Position numbers and translations under genes: made by a program. DNA of 64,000 nucleotides from PMNU01 sp035479875. GTDB taxonomy: Bacteria; Patescibacteriota; Saccharimonadia; Saccharimonadales; UBA4665. The DNA lies in the NCBI GenBank assembly GCA_035479875.1, contig DATIIH010000013.1, positions 1-64,000 on the forward strand, written 5' to 3'. The notes below the pieces were generated by a model. The model was not told where the DNA came from. It saw only the letters and a list, made by a program, of their open reading frames with translations, and searched no databases. This document shows, one piece after another, positions 16,313 through 23,927 of this stretch (positions are counted from its first letter, which is position 1; each line of letters opens with the position of its first letter).

Positions 16313-17929
16313 CTATTGCTGGCTAAACGGCCCGCCCTGACGCACCGGCCTAAAGGCCAGGCGATGCTTAATCCAGGTAAACACTGGACGCGCTTCGTCC
16401 AGCCCAAAGAGTCCAGAAATAGAAACATGCACCGTGAAGGTCACAAGCGCTACGGCCAGCAGCTTGGTACCCAGAGTCACAAATCCGCGGTCTGCGGCAC
16501 CCAACGGGAACAACGAAACGGTAAGATACGCGGCCACCATACTAAAGCCGCCCACTGACACTGCCCGGCTAATGCCGCCCCAGAAGGCCATATTGAGCAG
16601 CCCACGGTCGCGGTACACCATTATGGCGCTGAGCACTAATACTTCGGCCATTGAAGCCAGCGACGACGACAGCGCCAGACCCACAATCTGGTACGTGCTT
16701 GGGCGGGCCAAGATCGCCGCCAGCACAATGTTCAGCGTAATGGTAAAGATAGATACAAACAGCGGAGTTTTGGTGTCTTTACGAGCATAGAACCAGCGCG
16801 AAATAATCGTATACAGCGTGCGGAAAAAGATAGCCAACGTAAGATAGCCAAAAATAAGGGCGATCTGCGGCGCGTTTTGCGAAAAGATAAGGTGGGCGAG
16901 GTAACCACGGGCGAAGAAGCTCACGATTACCACCGGAATGGTGATCCACACCATGAAGCGTAAGATGCGTAAAAAGTCGCGACGGAAGAGGTCCGGCCGA
17001 CCCTGACTAAGCCGCGCTGCCAAACGGGGAAATGCCGCAGTAGAAATAGCCGTGCCAATCAGCAGCGTTGGTGCCGCCTGCAATGTGCTGGCGTTGTTAA
17101 AATAGCTAATGTTACCTTCGCCCAAACGACGTGCAAAGTTGGTCTCTACAATGGTCTGCAGCTGGTCCATACCTTGGTCCAGCGAGCGCGGCGGCAACTG
17201 CCTAAGCACCATACGGAAGTCTTCACTGCGCCACATAATCTTAGGTTGCCACCTAAAGCGCGTGCCGATCAGGCCCAGACACACCACGCCCAGTTGCACA
17301 ATGCCGCCCACCAGCGCACCGATGCCCAACCCTTTAAGCCCAAAACTGGTGCCCTTAAACACGTAAATGCTCAAAATAATCGCCACGTTGTAAAACAACG
17401 GCGCGATAGCATAGAAAAAGAACCTCCCCAGCGTCTGCTGCACGCTGGTTAAAATACCGGAAAGCGTAAAGAATAGCGGGTTGAGCGCCAAAAAGCGCAT
17501 GATCACGGCGGCATTGTGCAGCTGTGTGTGGTCGAGATTTGGCGCAACCACATAGTGGATGAGCGGCTCAGCAAATATAAAGATAACAATCGCCACGGCG
17601 AACATCAGCATACAGAGGAGGTTGAGGAGGCTAGACGAAATCTCCCACATGCCTCGTCGGTCGCCCTTTTGCAAACGGTCGGCTAGCACCGGGATAAACG
17701 CTACACCCAGCACTCCGGCAGCGATAGTGTAGAAAAAGAAATCCGGGATGTTAAAGGCGGCAAAGTACGCGTCGGTGCTATGCGGCCCCACGGCCGAAAA
17801 GTTAGCATTTACTAGCTTAGTGCGCAAAAAGCCGAGCAACTGACTCACCAGCGCTGAGCCAATCAAAAGCAGCGCCACATTAGAGAGTGGTATTCGTTTT
17901 TTAGGCTTGGGCGGCTGGTCTTGCTGCAT
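16313..17929 (-). CDS. murJ: MurJ-type lipid II flippase (MviN family)
   Basis: MurJ moves lipid II across the cytoplasmic membrane for peptidoglycan synthesis. The 538-residue protein has about 14 hydrophobic helices. It carries the family signatures NANFSAVGPHSTDAYFAAF, FIPVLADRL, PPRSLDQGMDQLQTIVETNF, LPRLAARL-like FPRLAARLSQGR and RWFYARKDTKTPL. The N-terminal tail is Lys/Pro-rich. TATACT lies about 31 bases before the ATG, so this gene has a leader. The C-terminal extension (HRLAFRPVRQGGPFSQQ) is short and cytoplasmic. Confidence 0.95.
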   Translation of the reverse strand: MQQDQPPKPKKRIPLSNVALLLIGSALVSQLLGFLRTKLVNANFSAVGPHSTDAYFAAFNIPDFFFYTIAAGVLGVAFIPVLADRLQKGDRRGMWEISSSLLNLLCMLMFAVAIVIFIFAEPLIHYVVAPNLDHTQLHNAAVIMRFLALNPLFFTLSGILTSVQQTLGRFFFYAIAPLFYNVAIILSIYVFKGTSFGLKGLGIGALVGGIVQLGVVCLGLIGTRFRWQPKIMWRSEDFRMVLRQLPPRSLDQGMDQLQTIVETNFARRLGEGNISYFNNASTLQAAPTLLIGTAISTAAFPRLAARLSQGRPDLFRRDFLRILRFMVWITIPVVIVSFFARGYLAHLIFSQNAPQIALIFGYLTLAIFFRTLYTIISRWFYARKDTKTPLFVSIFTITLNIVLAAILARPSTYQIVGLALSSSLASMAEVLVLSAIMVYRDRGLLNMAFWGGISRAVSVGGFSMVAAYLTVSLFPLGAADRGFVTLGTKLLAVALVTFTVHVSISGLFGLDEARPVFTWIKHRLAFRPVRQGGPFSQQ

Positions 17930-18025
17930 GCATGTTGGTTAGTTGATTAAGCTAGCTTTTAGTATAAAGCTTTTCGCTCCGCCCGTCTGTAGTGTTTTGC
18001 GGTAGTTTTAGCCTTCGAGCATCCA

Positions 18026-18058
18026 CAAAAAATGAGGCTCCGCCAGGTGGAGCCTCAT
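18026..18058 (-). terminator. Rho-independent terminator of ftsH
   Basis: ATGAGGCTCC (18032-18041) pairs perfectly with GGAGCCTCAT (18049-18058). Read on the minus strand the hairpin is followed by six T. It lies 22 bases past the ftsH stop. Confidence 0.92.
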
Positions 18059-18080
18059 CGTATACTTCGAAAACTGCGGG

Positions 18081-19955
18081 CTAATACAGCGCTGCCGCCT
18101 TGGGCATGTGCGTACCGTGCAGCACTTCTTTGACTTCGTCGGCTTCCACCGTCTCTTTGTCGAGCAAGCGGTCTTTAAGCTTAGTGAGGTGGGCTACATT
18201 GGCTTCTATGACCGTGCGGGCGCGGTTGGCGGCTTCGGTGATCAACGCCTCGACTTCGTCGTCAATGACTTTGGCGGTTTCGTCGGAGTAGTCGCGCTCG
18301 TGCACCAGGCGGTCGAGCATCATGCCGTCGTCAGAGTGGAAGACTTGGTTACGCAACTTCTTGCCCATACCTTGGTTGGTCACCATGTCGCGGGCCAGCT
18401 CGGCAGCTTTTTGCAGGTCGTTACCGGCGCCAGTGGTGACGTGGTCGGCGCCGTAAATGACTTCTTCGGCGATGCGGCCGCCCAGCATGCGGGCTAAGAC
18501 GTCTTTAAACTCAACGAGCGAGTGGTAGCTTTTGTCTTCTGGCGGGATAAACCAGGTGACGCCACCGGTGCCGCCGCGAGGGATAATCGTCACTTTGTGT
18601 ACTACATCGCTGTCGGGCAACACATGACCGACAACGGCGTGGCCGGCTTCGTGGAAGGCGGTAATTTCCTTCTCTTTGTCGCTCATCACCTTGCTCTTGC
18701 GTTCTGGGCCGATGGCGACCTTTTCGAACGCGCCGGTGACGTCATCATTACTGATTTCTTTGTGGTTGAGCCGAGCAGCGATAATCGCGGCCTCATTGGC
18801 AATGTTGGCTAGGTCTGCACCTGACGAGCCGGCAGATTTGGCGGCCAAAGCGTCGAGGTCTACATTGCTGCCCACGGGCATCTTGGCAAAGTGTACCTTT
18901 AAGATGGCTTCGCGGTCTTTGCGGTCGGGCAGGTCGATGTTTACGCGGCGGTCAAAACGGCCAGGTCGGAGCAGGGCAGGGTCGAGTACGTCGGCACGGT
19001 TGGTAGCAGCTAGTACAATGACGTTTTGGCCTTGTTCAAAGCCGTCCATTTCTACCAAGATTTGGTTAAGGGTTTGCTCACGCTCATCGTGACCACCGCC
19101 CATACCGCTGCCGCGGCGACGTCCAACGGCGTCAATTTCGTCTACAAAGATAATGCACGGTGCATTCTTTTTGGCCTTAGCAAACAAATCACGAACACGA
19201 CTTGCACCAACGCCTACGAACATCTCGACGAATTCAGAGCCCGAGATGCTAAAGAATGGCACATTGGCTTCCCCGGCGACGGCGCGGGCCAGCATAGTCT
19301 TACCAGTGCCGGGCGGGCCAACTAACAGCACGCCCTTTGGGATGCGCGCTCCCAAGCTAGCAAACTTTTTGGGATACTTCAAAAACTCTACGACTTCTTC
19401 GAGATCTTGTTTGGCTTCGTCGTTACCTGCTACGTTGGCGAAGGTGACTTTGTCTTTTTCGTTGCCGTATAAACGAGCACGGCTCTTGCCAAAACTCATC
19501 GCCTGATTGCCCTGCCCCTGCGCGCTTCTGAGCATAACGAACAACACGACGCTAATTAGAATAACTGGCAGCAGCGACTCGCCGAGCGTCACGAGCACTG
19601 AGCTGGTGCTACTCTCTTGCTTGTAGGTAACGTCGACTTTGGCTAGGTTAAAGCCTTCTTCTTTAAGTGTGGCATTGGGGTCTTTGAAGGTCTTAAGTGT
19701 GGCGTGGCTGGTGCCCCTTTTAGTGATGTCCATTTCGTTGCCGTTTACCACGATCTTGCTGTAGGCGCCGTTGTTAGCATCGGCAATCGCTTGAGTGAGC
19801 GAAATTGTCTGCAGCGGCGTGCCTTGGCCGTATGCCGCAAAGACAATCAAACCAAACAAAATGATGAGTGCTATGAATCCGGCGTTCCTAAATCCGCGCC
19901 GGTTGTTGTTGCCCCGGCCATTGCTGGGACGAAAATTCTTCTTGGGATTGTCCAT
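18081..19955 (-). CDS. ftsH: FtsH ATP-dependent membrane zinc protease
   Basis: Hexameric quality-control protease of the cytoplasmic membrane. It has a basic N-terminus, TM1 (about 25-43), an extracytoplasmic domain and TM2 (about 120-140). The AAA module follows, with GPPGTGKT, FVDEIDAVGRRRG and the SRH region DPALLRPGRFDRRV. The M41 protease has HEAGH. Length 624 aa is normal. TATAAT at 19969-19964 ends 8 bases before the ATG without a Shine-Dalgarno sequence, so a leaderless mRNA is predicted. It ends at a strong terminator. Confidence 0.98.
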   Translation of the reverse strand: MDNPKKNFRPSNGRGNNNRRGFRNAGFIALIILFGLIVFAAYGQGTPLQTISLTQAIADANNGAYSKIVVNGNEMDITKRGTSHATLKTFKDPNATLKEEGFNLAKVDVTYKQESSTSSVLVTLGESLLPVILISVVLFVMLRSAQGQGNQAMSFGKSRARLYGNEKDKVTFANVAGNDEAKQDLEEVVEFLKYPKKFASLGARIPKGVLLVGPPGTGKTMLARAVAGEANVPFFSISGSEFVEMFVGVGASRVRDLFAKAKKNAPCIIFVDEIDAVGRRRGSGMGGGHDEREQTLNQILVEMDGFEQGQNVIVLAATNRADVLDPALLRPGRFDRRVNIDLPDRKDREAILKVHFAKMPVGSNVDLDALAAKSAGSSGADLANIANEAAIIAARLNHKEISNDDVTGAFEKVAIGPERKSKVMSDKEKEITAFHEAGHAVVGHVLPDSDVVHKVTIIPRGGTGGVTWFIPPEDKSYHSLVEFKDVLARMLGGRIAEEVIYGADHVTTGAGNDLQKAAELARDMVTNQGMGKKLRNQVFHSDDGMMLDRLVHERDYSDETAKVIDDEVEALITEAANRARTVIEANVAHLTKLKDRLLDKETVEADEVKEVLHGTHMPKAAALY

Positions 19956-19973
19956 ATGTGAGCATTATACACA

Positions 19974-20861
19974 CTAGTGGCCCTGAGTGCGACCCCTGAG
20001 AGCGATGTCTTTTTTACCTGCTAGCAGATAGGCTGCGTCGCTGATGTCGGCCTGTTTGCCGACTGCAGCGGTCTTGATAAATACCACTAATCGCTCGATA
20101 GTTTTGCGGTCAAACTCAAGCTTACGGGCGCGCAGCCAGGCAGCCAATAGCTCGCGCGCCACAGCATGGGGCAGAGCGATGAACGCGGCGCGGTCGAGGC
20201 TGTCGGCTTCGTGGCCCGCGAGCAATTGCTGGAGCAGGGAATCAATCTCATCATTTACTTCCCTGGCCTGCTCGGTATGTTTGAGCAGCTGTGCGCGCTG
20301 CACGGGCGTAAGCTTGGGGATAAGCGTATGACGCACGGCATTGCGGCGATACTTAGTGTCTTGGTTAGTACTATCTTCGTGCCACTCAATATGATGTTTG
20401 TGGGCATACGCCACCAAATCAGCTTTTGGAATGTTGAGCAGCGGCCGCATCAAATCTGTGTGTGAGCGCAACGAACTTAAGCCACGACGGCCGGTGCCAC
20501 GCAGCATGTTGAGGAGCATAGTTTCGAGCACATCGTCCTGGTGGTGCGCAGTAATGATCGCCCCTGCCCCGCTCTCTTTCATCACACGACGCAAAAAGTC
20601 GTAGCGCTTGGTGCGGGCCTGGGCCTCGCTTGCATTTGCACCAAGCTTGCCTTCTTCGTACACAAACGGCAGCCCAAGTTTGGCGGCGGTTTGCTGTACC
20701 AGTTCTCGGTCTTGCCCCGATTCTGCCCGCATGCCATGGTCGTAGTGCGCCACAACCAGCTCCACGCCTGGATCCGCGGCGAGGACGTGCAGCAACACCA
20801 TCGAATCCACACCGCCGCTCACGGCGAGTACATACTTGCCAGGTTTGACCATAACATCCAT
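19974..20861 (-). CDS. tilS: TilS, tRNA-Ile lysidine synthetase
   Basis: TilS converts C34 of the CAU-anticodon tRNA-Ile to lysidine so that it reads AUA. The PP-loop is VLAVSGGVDSMVLLH (about 11-25), then HYDHGMR, RYDFLR and TAHHQDDVLETMLLNMLRGTGRRGL. The protein is 295 aa and lacks the C-terminal domains of the long (E. coli) form, like minimal TilS enzymes. Start ATG 20861 or ATG 20852 (MVKPGK). Divergent from the HD gene with only 19 bases between. The likely substrate tRNA is at 30288-30363. Confidence 0.93.
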   Translation of the reverse strand: MDVMVKPGKYVLAVSGGVDSMVLLHVLAADPGVELVVAHYDHGMRAESGQDRELVQQTAAKLGLPFVYEEGKLGANASEAQARTKRYDFLRRVMKESGAGAIITAHHQDDVLETMLLNMLRGTGRRGLSSLRSHTDLMRPLLNIPKADLVAYAHKHHIEWHEDSTNQDTKYRRNAVRHTLIPKLTPVQRAQLLKHTEQAREVNDEIDSLLQQLLAGHEADSLDRAAFIALPHAVARELLAAWLRARKLEFDRKTIERLVVFIKTAAVGKQADISDAAYLLAGKKDIALRGRTQGH

Positions 20862-20872
20862 ATACGTATAAT
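20845..20872 (+). promoter_or_regulatory. Promoter of the HD-domain gene (leaderless)
   Basis: TTGACC (20845-20850), 16 bases, TATAAT (20867-20872), 8 bases, ATG 20881. This is one of the clearest examples of the -10-to-ATG arrangement in the window. The promoter overlaps the start of divergent tilS. Confidence 0.85.
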
Positions 20873-20880
20873 CTTAACAG

Positions 20881-21504
20881 ATGGGGAAGCCTACCAAACC
20901 TGACATCCGCCGGCTTATAGAATTTCACAAATTACTGCTGGATTTTCGGGCCGTAGAGCGCAAAATGCGCATCCCTGGTACCAAGCAACTCGAGAATGAC
21001 GTCGACCACAGTTACACGCTGGCGATGATGGCCTGGTTTTTAGCGCCACACTTTCCTGAGCTGGACCGCGACATGGTCATACGTATGAGCCTGGTCCACG
21101 ATATTATCGAAGTCCACGCCGGCGATACACCGGTCTTTGGCGACTCCGAACATTTGGGTACTAAAGCCCAACGTGAAGCCGACGCACTAGCCCAGCTGAC
21201 CATCGATTGGCCCGACTTCCCCGAAATGACCCGCATTCTGCACGAGTACGAAGCGCGCGACAACGACGAAGCTATGTTCGTGTACGCCCTCGACAAAGCT
21301 ATGCCCCTCATAATGGGCACATTTAACGGCGGGCTCGACTACCGCGGGCAGAACGTCACCCAAGAAGCCGCGCACGCCAGCAAACGACACAAAGTAGCGC
21401 TGTCGCCACCCATAAACGACTACTACTACGAGCTCCTCGACCTCTTAGCCAAAGAGCACCCCAAATTCTTCGCCGTCAGGTCAGACCCTAGCCAACAGAG
21501 ATAA
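20881..21504 (+). CDS. HD-domain phosphohydrolase (YfbR/5'-nucleotidase-like)
   Basis: Metal-dependent HD hydrolase of 207 aa. Metal ligands appear as NDVDHSYTLAMM (H44), SLVHDIIEVHAGDT (H72/D73, with nearby E and D) and YALDKAMPLI (D140). This layout matches HD_3/YfbR-like enzymes, which act on deoxynucleoside 5'-monophosphates. The substrate here is inference. Translation should start on a leaderless mRNA (see promoter). The 3' end is followed immediately by an extended -10 that starts the tRNA-Met region. Confidence 0.82.
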   Translation: MGKPTKPDIRRLIEFHKLLLDFRAVERKMRIPGTKQLENDVDHSYTLAMMAWFLAPHFPELDRDMVIRMSLVHDIIEVHAGDTPVFGDSEHLGTKAQREADALAQLTIDWPDFPEMTRILHEYEARDNDEAMFVYALDKAMPLIMGTFNGGLDYRGQNVTQEAAHASKRHKVALSPPINDYYYELLDLLAKEHPKFFAVRSDPSQQR

Positions 21505-21508
21505 AATC

Positions 21509-21517
21509 TGCTATATT
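21509..21517 (+). promoter_or_regulatory. Extended -10 promoter upstream of tRNA-Met
   Basis: TGCTATATT within AATCTGCTATATTAACTC. The same motif, with few changes, precedes the tRNA at 30288. No good -35 is seen; the extended TG may compensate. It lies 5 bases after the HD gene stop. Confidence 0.65.
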
Positions 21518-21522
21518 AACTC

Positions 21523-21620
21523 CGTTCAGACCTTTCTACGGACTGGGAAGAGCAGCCCGCGCGACGGATTCATTCCGGCGCGACGAGCGCGATGAGAAAC
21601 CCCTTTGGGGTGTCTCATTA
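21523..21620 (+). ncRNA. Possible structured RNA or long tRNA 5' leader
   Basis: About 100 bases lie between the promoter and tRNA-Met. Three hairpins can be drawn. CCGT/ACGG lies near 21522-21541. CGCGC-GA-CGGA pairs with TCCG-GCGCG (21558-21582). A last stem, ATGAGA plus ACCCC with GGGGT plus TCTCAT (21592-21618), has a CUUU-type loop and no T tract after it. There is no ORF. It could be an independent small RNA or a processed leader of the tRNA transcript. An SRP-RNA identity was considered and not supported. Confidence 0.35.
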
Positions 21621-21627
21621 CTAATGT

Positions 21628-21704
21628 GGCGGCGTAGCTCAGCTGGTTAGAGCACAGGACTCATAAGCCTGGGGTCAGAAGTTCAAGTCTTCTCGCCGCT
21701 ACCA
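21628..21704 (+). tRNA. tRNA-Met (CAU), elongator
   Basis: GGCGGCG/CGCCGCT acceptor (G1-U72 wobble), GTAGCTCAGCTGGTTAGAGC, anticodon loop CTCATAA, variable GGGGTC, T arm AGAAG TTCAAGT CTTCT. CCA is encoded (21702-21704). The body GTAGCTCAG-TGGTTAGAGCACA follows elongator tRNA-Met of other bacteria. The terminal C1-A72 mismatch of initiators is absent. Confidence 0.92.
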
Positions 21705-21735
21705 TCCTTGACAACTTAACTGATATAAAAATAGC

Positions 21736-22224
21736 ATGGGTGCCGAAACTAGAACCCCACGATTCAGACAAGCCACTGCGGAAGACATGTCGTTTTTGAA
21801 AAAGATGTGTTTTTTGGCTTTTTACCCAGACAGATCGCTTGAAGCCTCATCCGAGGCATACGATGAAGCAGCCAAATCGGAACCACTACTCAGCCCCTAT
21901 CTTGACGGTTTTGGCCGCGCAGGCGACTTCGGCTTTATTGCAGTAGACAGCGAGACCGGAGCAGACATTGGAGCAATCTGGCGCCGCCGTTTTGGCGAAA
22001 AGAACGAATTATCGATCGCTGTTGATGTTGGTGCGCAAGGCTCTGGCGTAGGTGAACGCCTCATGAGAGAATTGCTGGCACAAGCTCCCGAAGACGGTGT
22101 CACCGAATTGGAGCTGTGGGTCAGACATGATAATACACGCGCTCAAAGCCTTTACCAGAAAGTTGGCTTTGTAGCCTCAGCAGAACTCCACGACGTTTAC
22201 CAAGTCATGACGATTCGGCTATAA
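21736..22224 (+). CDS. GNAT-family N-acetyltransferase
   Basis: A single GNAT fold of 162 aa: N-terminal RQATAEDMSFLKKM (beta1-alpha1), the acetyl-CoA pyrophosphate loop VDVGAQGSGVGERLMRELL (about 95-113) and the C-terminal RHDNTRAQSLYQKVGFV motif. The acceptor substrate cannot be told. TATAAA ends 6 bases before the ATG, again without a Shine-Dalgarno sequence. Followed by a terminator at 22258-22280. Confidence 0.9.
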   Translation: MGAETRTPRFRQATAEDMSFLKKMCFLAFYPDRSLEASSEAYDEAAKSEPLLSPYLDGFGRAGDFGFIAVDSETGADIGAIWRRRFGEKNELSIAVDVGAQGSGVGERLMRELLAQAPEDGVTELELWVRHDNTRAQSLYQKVGFVASAELHDVYQVMTIRL

Positions 22225-22257
22225 CCGCTCTAACTATCTACTACAAGTATCAAATAT

Positions 22258-22280
22258 AGACGGCTCACGAGCCGTCTTTT
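22258..22280 (+). terminator. Rho-independent terminator
   Basis: AGACGGCTC (22258-22266) pairs with GAGCCGTCT (22269-22277), then TTTT. It ends the GNAT transcript 15 bases before the ATG of the next gene, whose -10 starts 3 bases after it. Confidence 0.88.
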
Positions 22281-22294
22281 GCTATGATGGAACA

Positions 22295-22924
22295 ATGGAC
22301 GCAGCAAAAAAACTACTTCGCAATCATTTTACTTGGTTAGTGCTCGGTGTGGTGTTGAGCGCGGCCGTTCTTTTGGGTATCCGCTTCTTTACATATAGGC
22401 CGGTACAGGTGCACTACCACGCCAACTTCGCCGTCTACTTAAATGGCCGGCGCGAAACGTTTAAGGGTGCACAGTATTATCAAGAGGTTGCCGTGTGCAG
22501 CGCCACCAACGACATTGCGCTGCCGCAGCAGCGCGCTCACATGCATGACAACATCAACTCTGTTATTCACGTACACGACCATGCTGCCACCTGGGGCCAG
22601 TTCTTTGAGAACCTCGGTTGGTACATAGGCCCCGACTTTATCGAGACCGACGGCGGCGCGATGTACCAGGCACAGGGCGACACCAAGCTCAACATCATGC
22701 TAAACGGCCAGAATTACACCGGCCTCACGCCGATCACCAACACGGTTATCAAAGACCAAGACCGCTTGCTGGTGAGCTTTGGCGACATTGATGGCGCCAC
22801 GCTACAAAAAGAATTCAAAACGGTGCCGGCTACCGCGCACCACTACGACATCACCCCCGACCCCGCGTCGTGCTCCGGCTCCGAAAAAGTTACCATAAGC
22901 GACCGGCTGCACCACCTGCTCTAA
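22295..22924 (+). CDS. Membrane-anchored His-rich exported protein, 209 aa
   Basis: One TM segment (about 13-33) then an extracytoplasmic domain. His clusters stand out: VHYHANFAVYLNG (39-51) and AHMHDNINSVIHVHDHAATWGQFF (about 80-103), with two lone cysteines (about 68 and 197). The pattern looks like a metal-binding site, but I know no named family. TATGAT with an upstream TGC ends 6 bases before the ATG: leaderless mRNA. It is close to a GDT1-type cation transporter on the other strand, so metal handling is a reasonable guess, no more. Confidence 0.7.
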   Translation: MDAAKKLLRNHFTWLVLGVVLSAAVLLGIRFFTYRPVQVHYHANFAVYLNGRRETFKGAQYYQEVAVCSATNDIALPQQRAHMHDNINSVIHVHDHAATWGQFFENLGWYIGPDFIETDGGAMYQAQGDTKLNIMLNGQNYTGLTPITNTVIKDQDRLLVSFGDIDGATLQKEFKTVPATAHHYDITPDPASCSGSEKVTISDRLHHLL

Positions 22925-22941
22925 GTTTGCGGCGGACATAA

Positions 22942-22973
22942 AATAGAATCCACAAGCGCTTGTGGATTCTATT
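22942..22973. terminator. Perfect 32-bp palindrome, bidirectional terminator
   Basis: AATAGAATCCACAAGC is followed directly by its exact reverse complement. It lies between two converging genes (the His-rich protein and a 31-residue ORF). Short A/T-rich runs flank both sides (ATTT, TTTAT), so termination in both directions is likely. Confidence 0.75.
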
Positions 22974-22996
22974 ATTTGGAGTTTTAGGCTTGGCCG

Positions 22997-23092
22997 TTAA
23001 CCGTTGGTTAACAGATTGTCTAGGGCGAGTATCTTTTTGTTACTCGTTTTGACGAATTCAAAGCTCAAGCCACTTTTGGTTTTTACCGCCAT
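22997..23092 (-). CDS. Small basic protein or peptide, 31 aa
   Basis: A 31-residue ORF beginning MAVKTKSGLSFEF and ending ALDNLLTNG. Its ATG follows AGAGG by 8 bases and a consensus promoter by about 60 bases, and it ends before a strong palindromic terminator. That makes a complete, self-standing transcription unit. I recognise no family. It may encode a small regulatory or structural protein, or the ORF may be part of a regulatory RNA. Confidence 0.55.
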   Translation of the reverse strand: MAVKTKSGLSFEFVKTSNKKILALDNLLTNG

Positions 23093-23136
23093 GGTTATTG
23101 CCTCTTTTTGTTATTTTTATTTTTGAAGGTTTTTGT

Positions 23137-23184
23137 TTGTGATCACAACATCTACTATTATACATAATTCTTATGTTTTGTCAA
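23137..23184 (-). promoter_or_regulatory. Consensus promoter with palindromic operator
   Basis: TTGACA (23184-23179), 16 bases, TATAAT (23162-23157) on the minus strand: both hexamers perfect. Around +2 to +13 lies the 12-bp palindrome TTGTGATCACAA (23137-23148), placed where a repressor would block. It drives the 31-residue ORF through a leader of about 57 bases. Confidence 0.8.
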
Positions 23185-23268
23185 TAGTGTTGTCCACTTA
23201 ATAACATTTTAGCATTACGGTAAAGCTTTACAAGACGAATGTTCTATGAACATACCAGTTATCCACAA

Positions 23269-23868
23269 CTAGCCTTTGACGGCCGAGATAACACTGAGCA
23301 CGGCGAATATAAACAATATACCCGCGGTGATGCGCTGCACGATTTTGGTGGGGATACGGTCGAGCAGCTTGGCGCCAAACACCAAGGCCAGGGCCGCAAC
23401 TGCCCAAAGCCCTAATGTCGCGCCAATGGCCACACTCACCGGGTCGTGGTACTTGGCGGTATAGTTAGCCGTAGCGATCTGGGTGATGTCACCCCACTCC
23501 CCTAAAAACACTACTACAAAGGACGTGCCAAAGACTTTGCCAAAGCTGTGGGCATTACGTTCGGCTTCAATAATCTTAGGATCGGTGTGCGACTCGCCCT
23601 TGCCGTGGTTGCCAAAAAACAGCAGCAGCGCGCCGCCAAAAAACAACAGCGCTACAATTGTCTCGACTACCCGGTGGGGCAGCAAGTTTAAAAAGCCACC
23701 GGCGGTAACGGCGATAATCACATGCACCAAAAAGGCCGCGGCTACACCCATCCAAACATAGGTACGACGATAGCGCTGGCCCAAAACTAGCGAAGCAAAC
23801 ATAGACTTATCCGGCAACTCGCCGATAAAAATGACACCAAATACAATCAGGACGCGAACGATATCCAT
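23269..23868 (-). CDS. GDT1/TMEM165 family (UPF0016) cation exporter
   Basis: Family members move Mn2+ or Ca2+ out of the cytoplasm. The 199-residue protein has six hydrophobic helices in two homologous halves, each with the diagnostic E-x-G-D/E-x-x-D-K/R-S/T type motif: GELPDKS (16-22) and GEWGDIT (123-129). A polar loop with GNHGKGESHTDPK joins the halves. TACACT at 23880-23875 ends 6 bases before the ATG: leaderless. Ion specificity is inference. Confidence 0.9.
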   Translation of the reverse strand: MDIVRVLIVFGVIFIGELPDKSMFASLVLGQRYRRTYVWMGVAAAFLVHVIIAVTAGGFLNLLPHRVVETIVALLFFGGALLLFFGNHGKGESHTDPKIIEAERNAHSFGKVFGTSFVVVFLGEWGDITQIATANYTAKYHDPVSVAIGATLGLWAVAALALVFGAKLLDRIPTKIVQRITAGILFIFAVLSVISAVKG

Positions 23869-23927
23869 CTGTCTAGTGTAACAGATACCGGCCTAGCTGT
23901 ACGCTTAGGTGTCTATGTAGCAAGGCA

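Noticed and set aside
21540..21560. GGGAAGAGCAGCC reminiscent of the SRP RNA apical loop
   Set aside because: The GGAA loop cannot be closed by the conserved helix and the flanking arms do not pair as in bacterial SRP RNA; kept only as an unknown structured region.
23259..23267. TTATCCACA, a perfect DnaA-box-like 9-mer in an AT-rich gap
   Set aside because: Single copy, no cluster of further boxes and no dnaA/dnaN nearby; not enough to call an origin.
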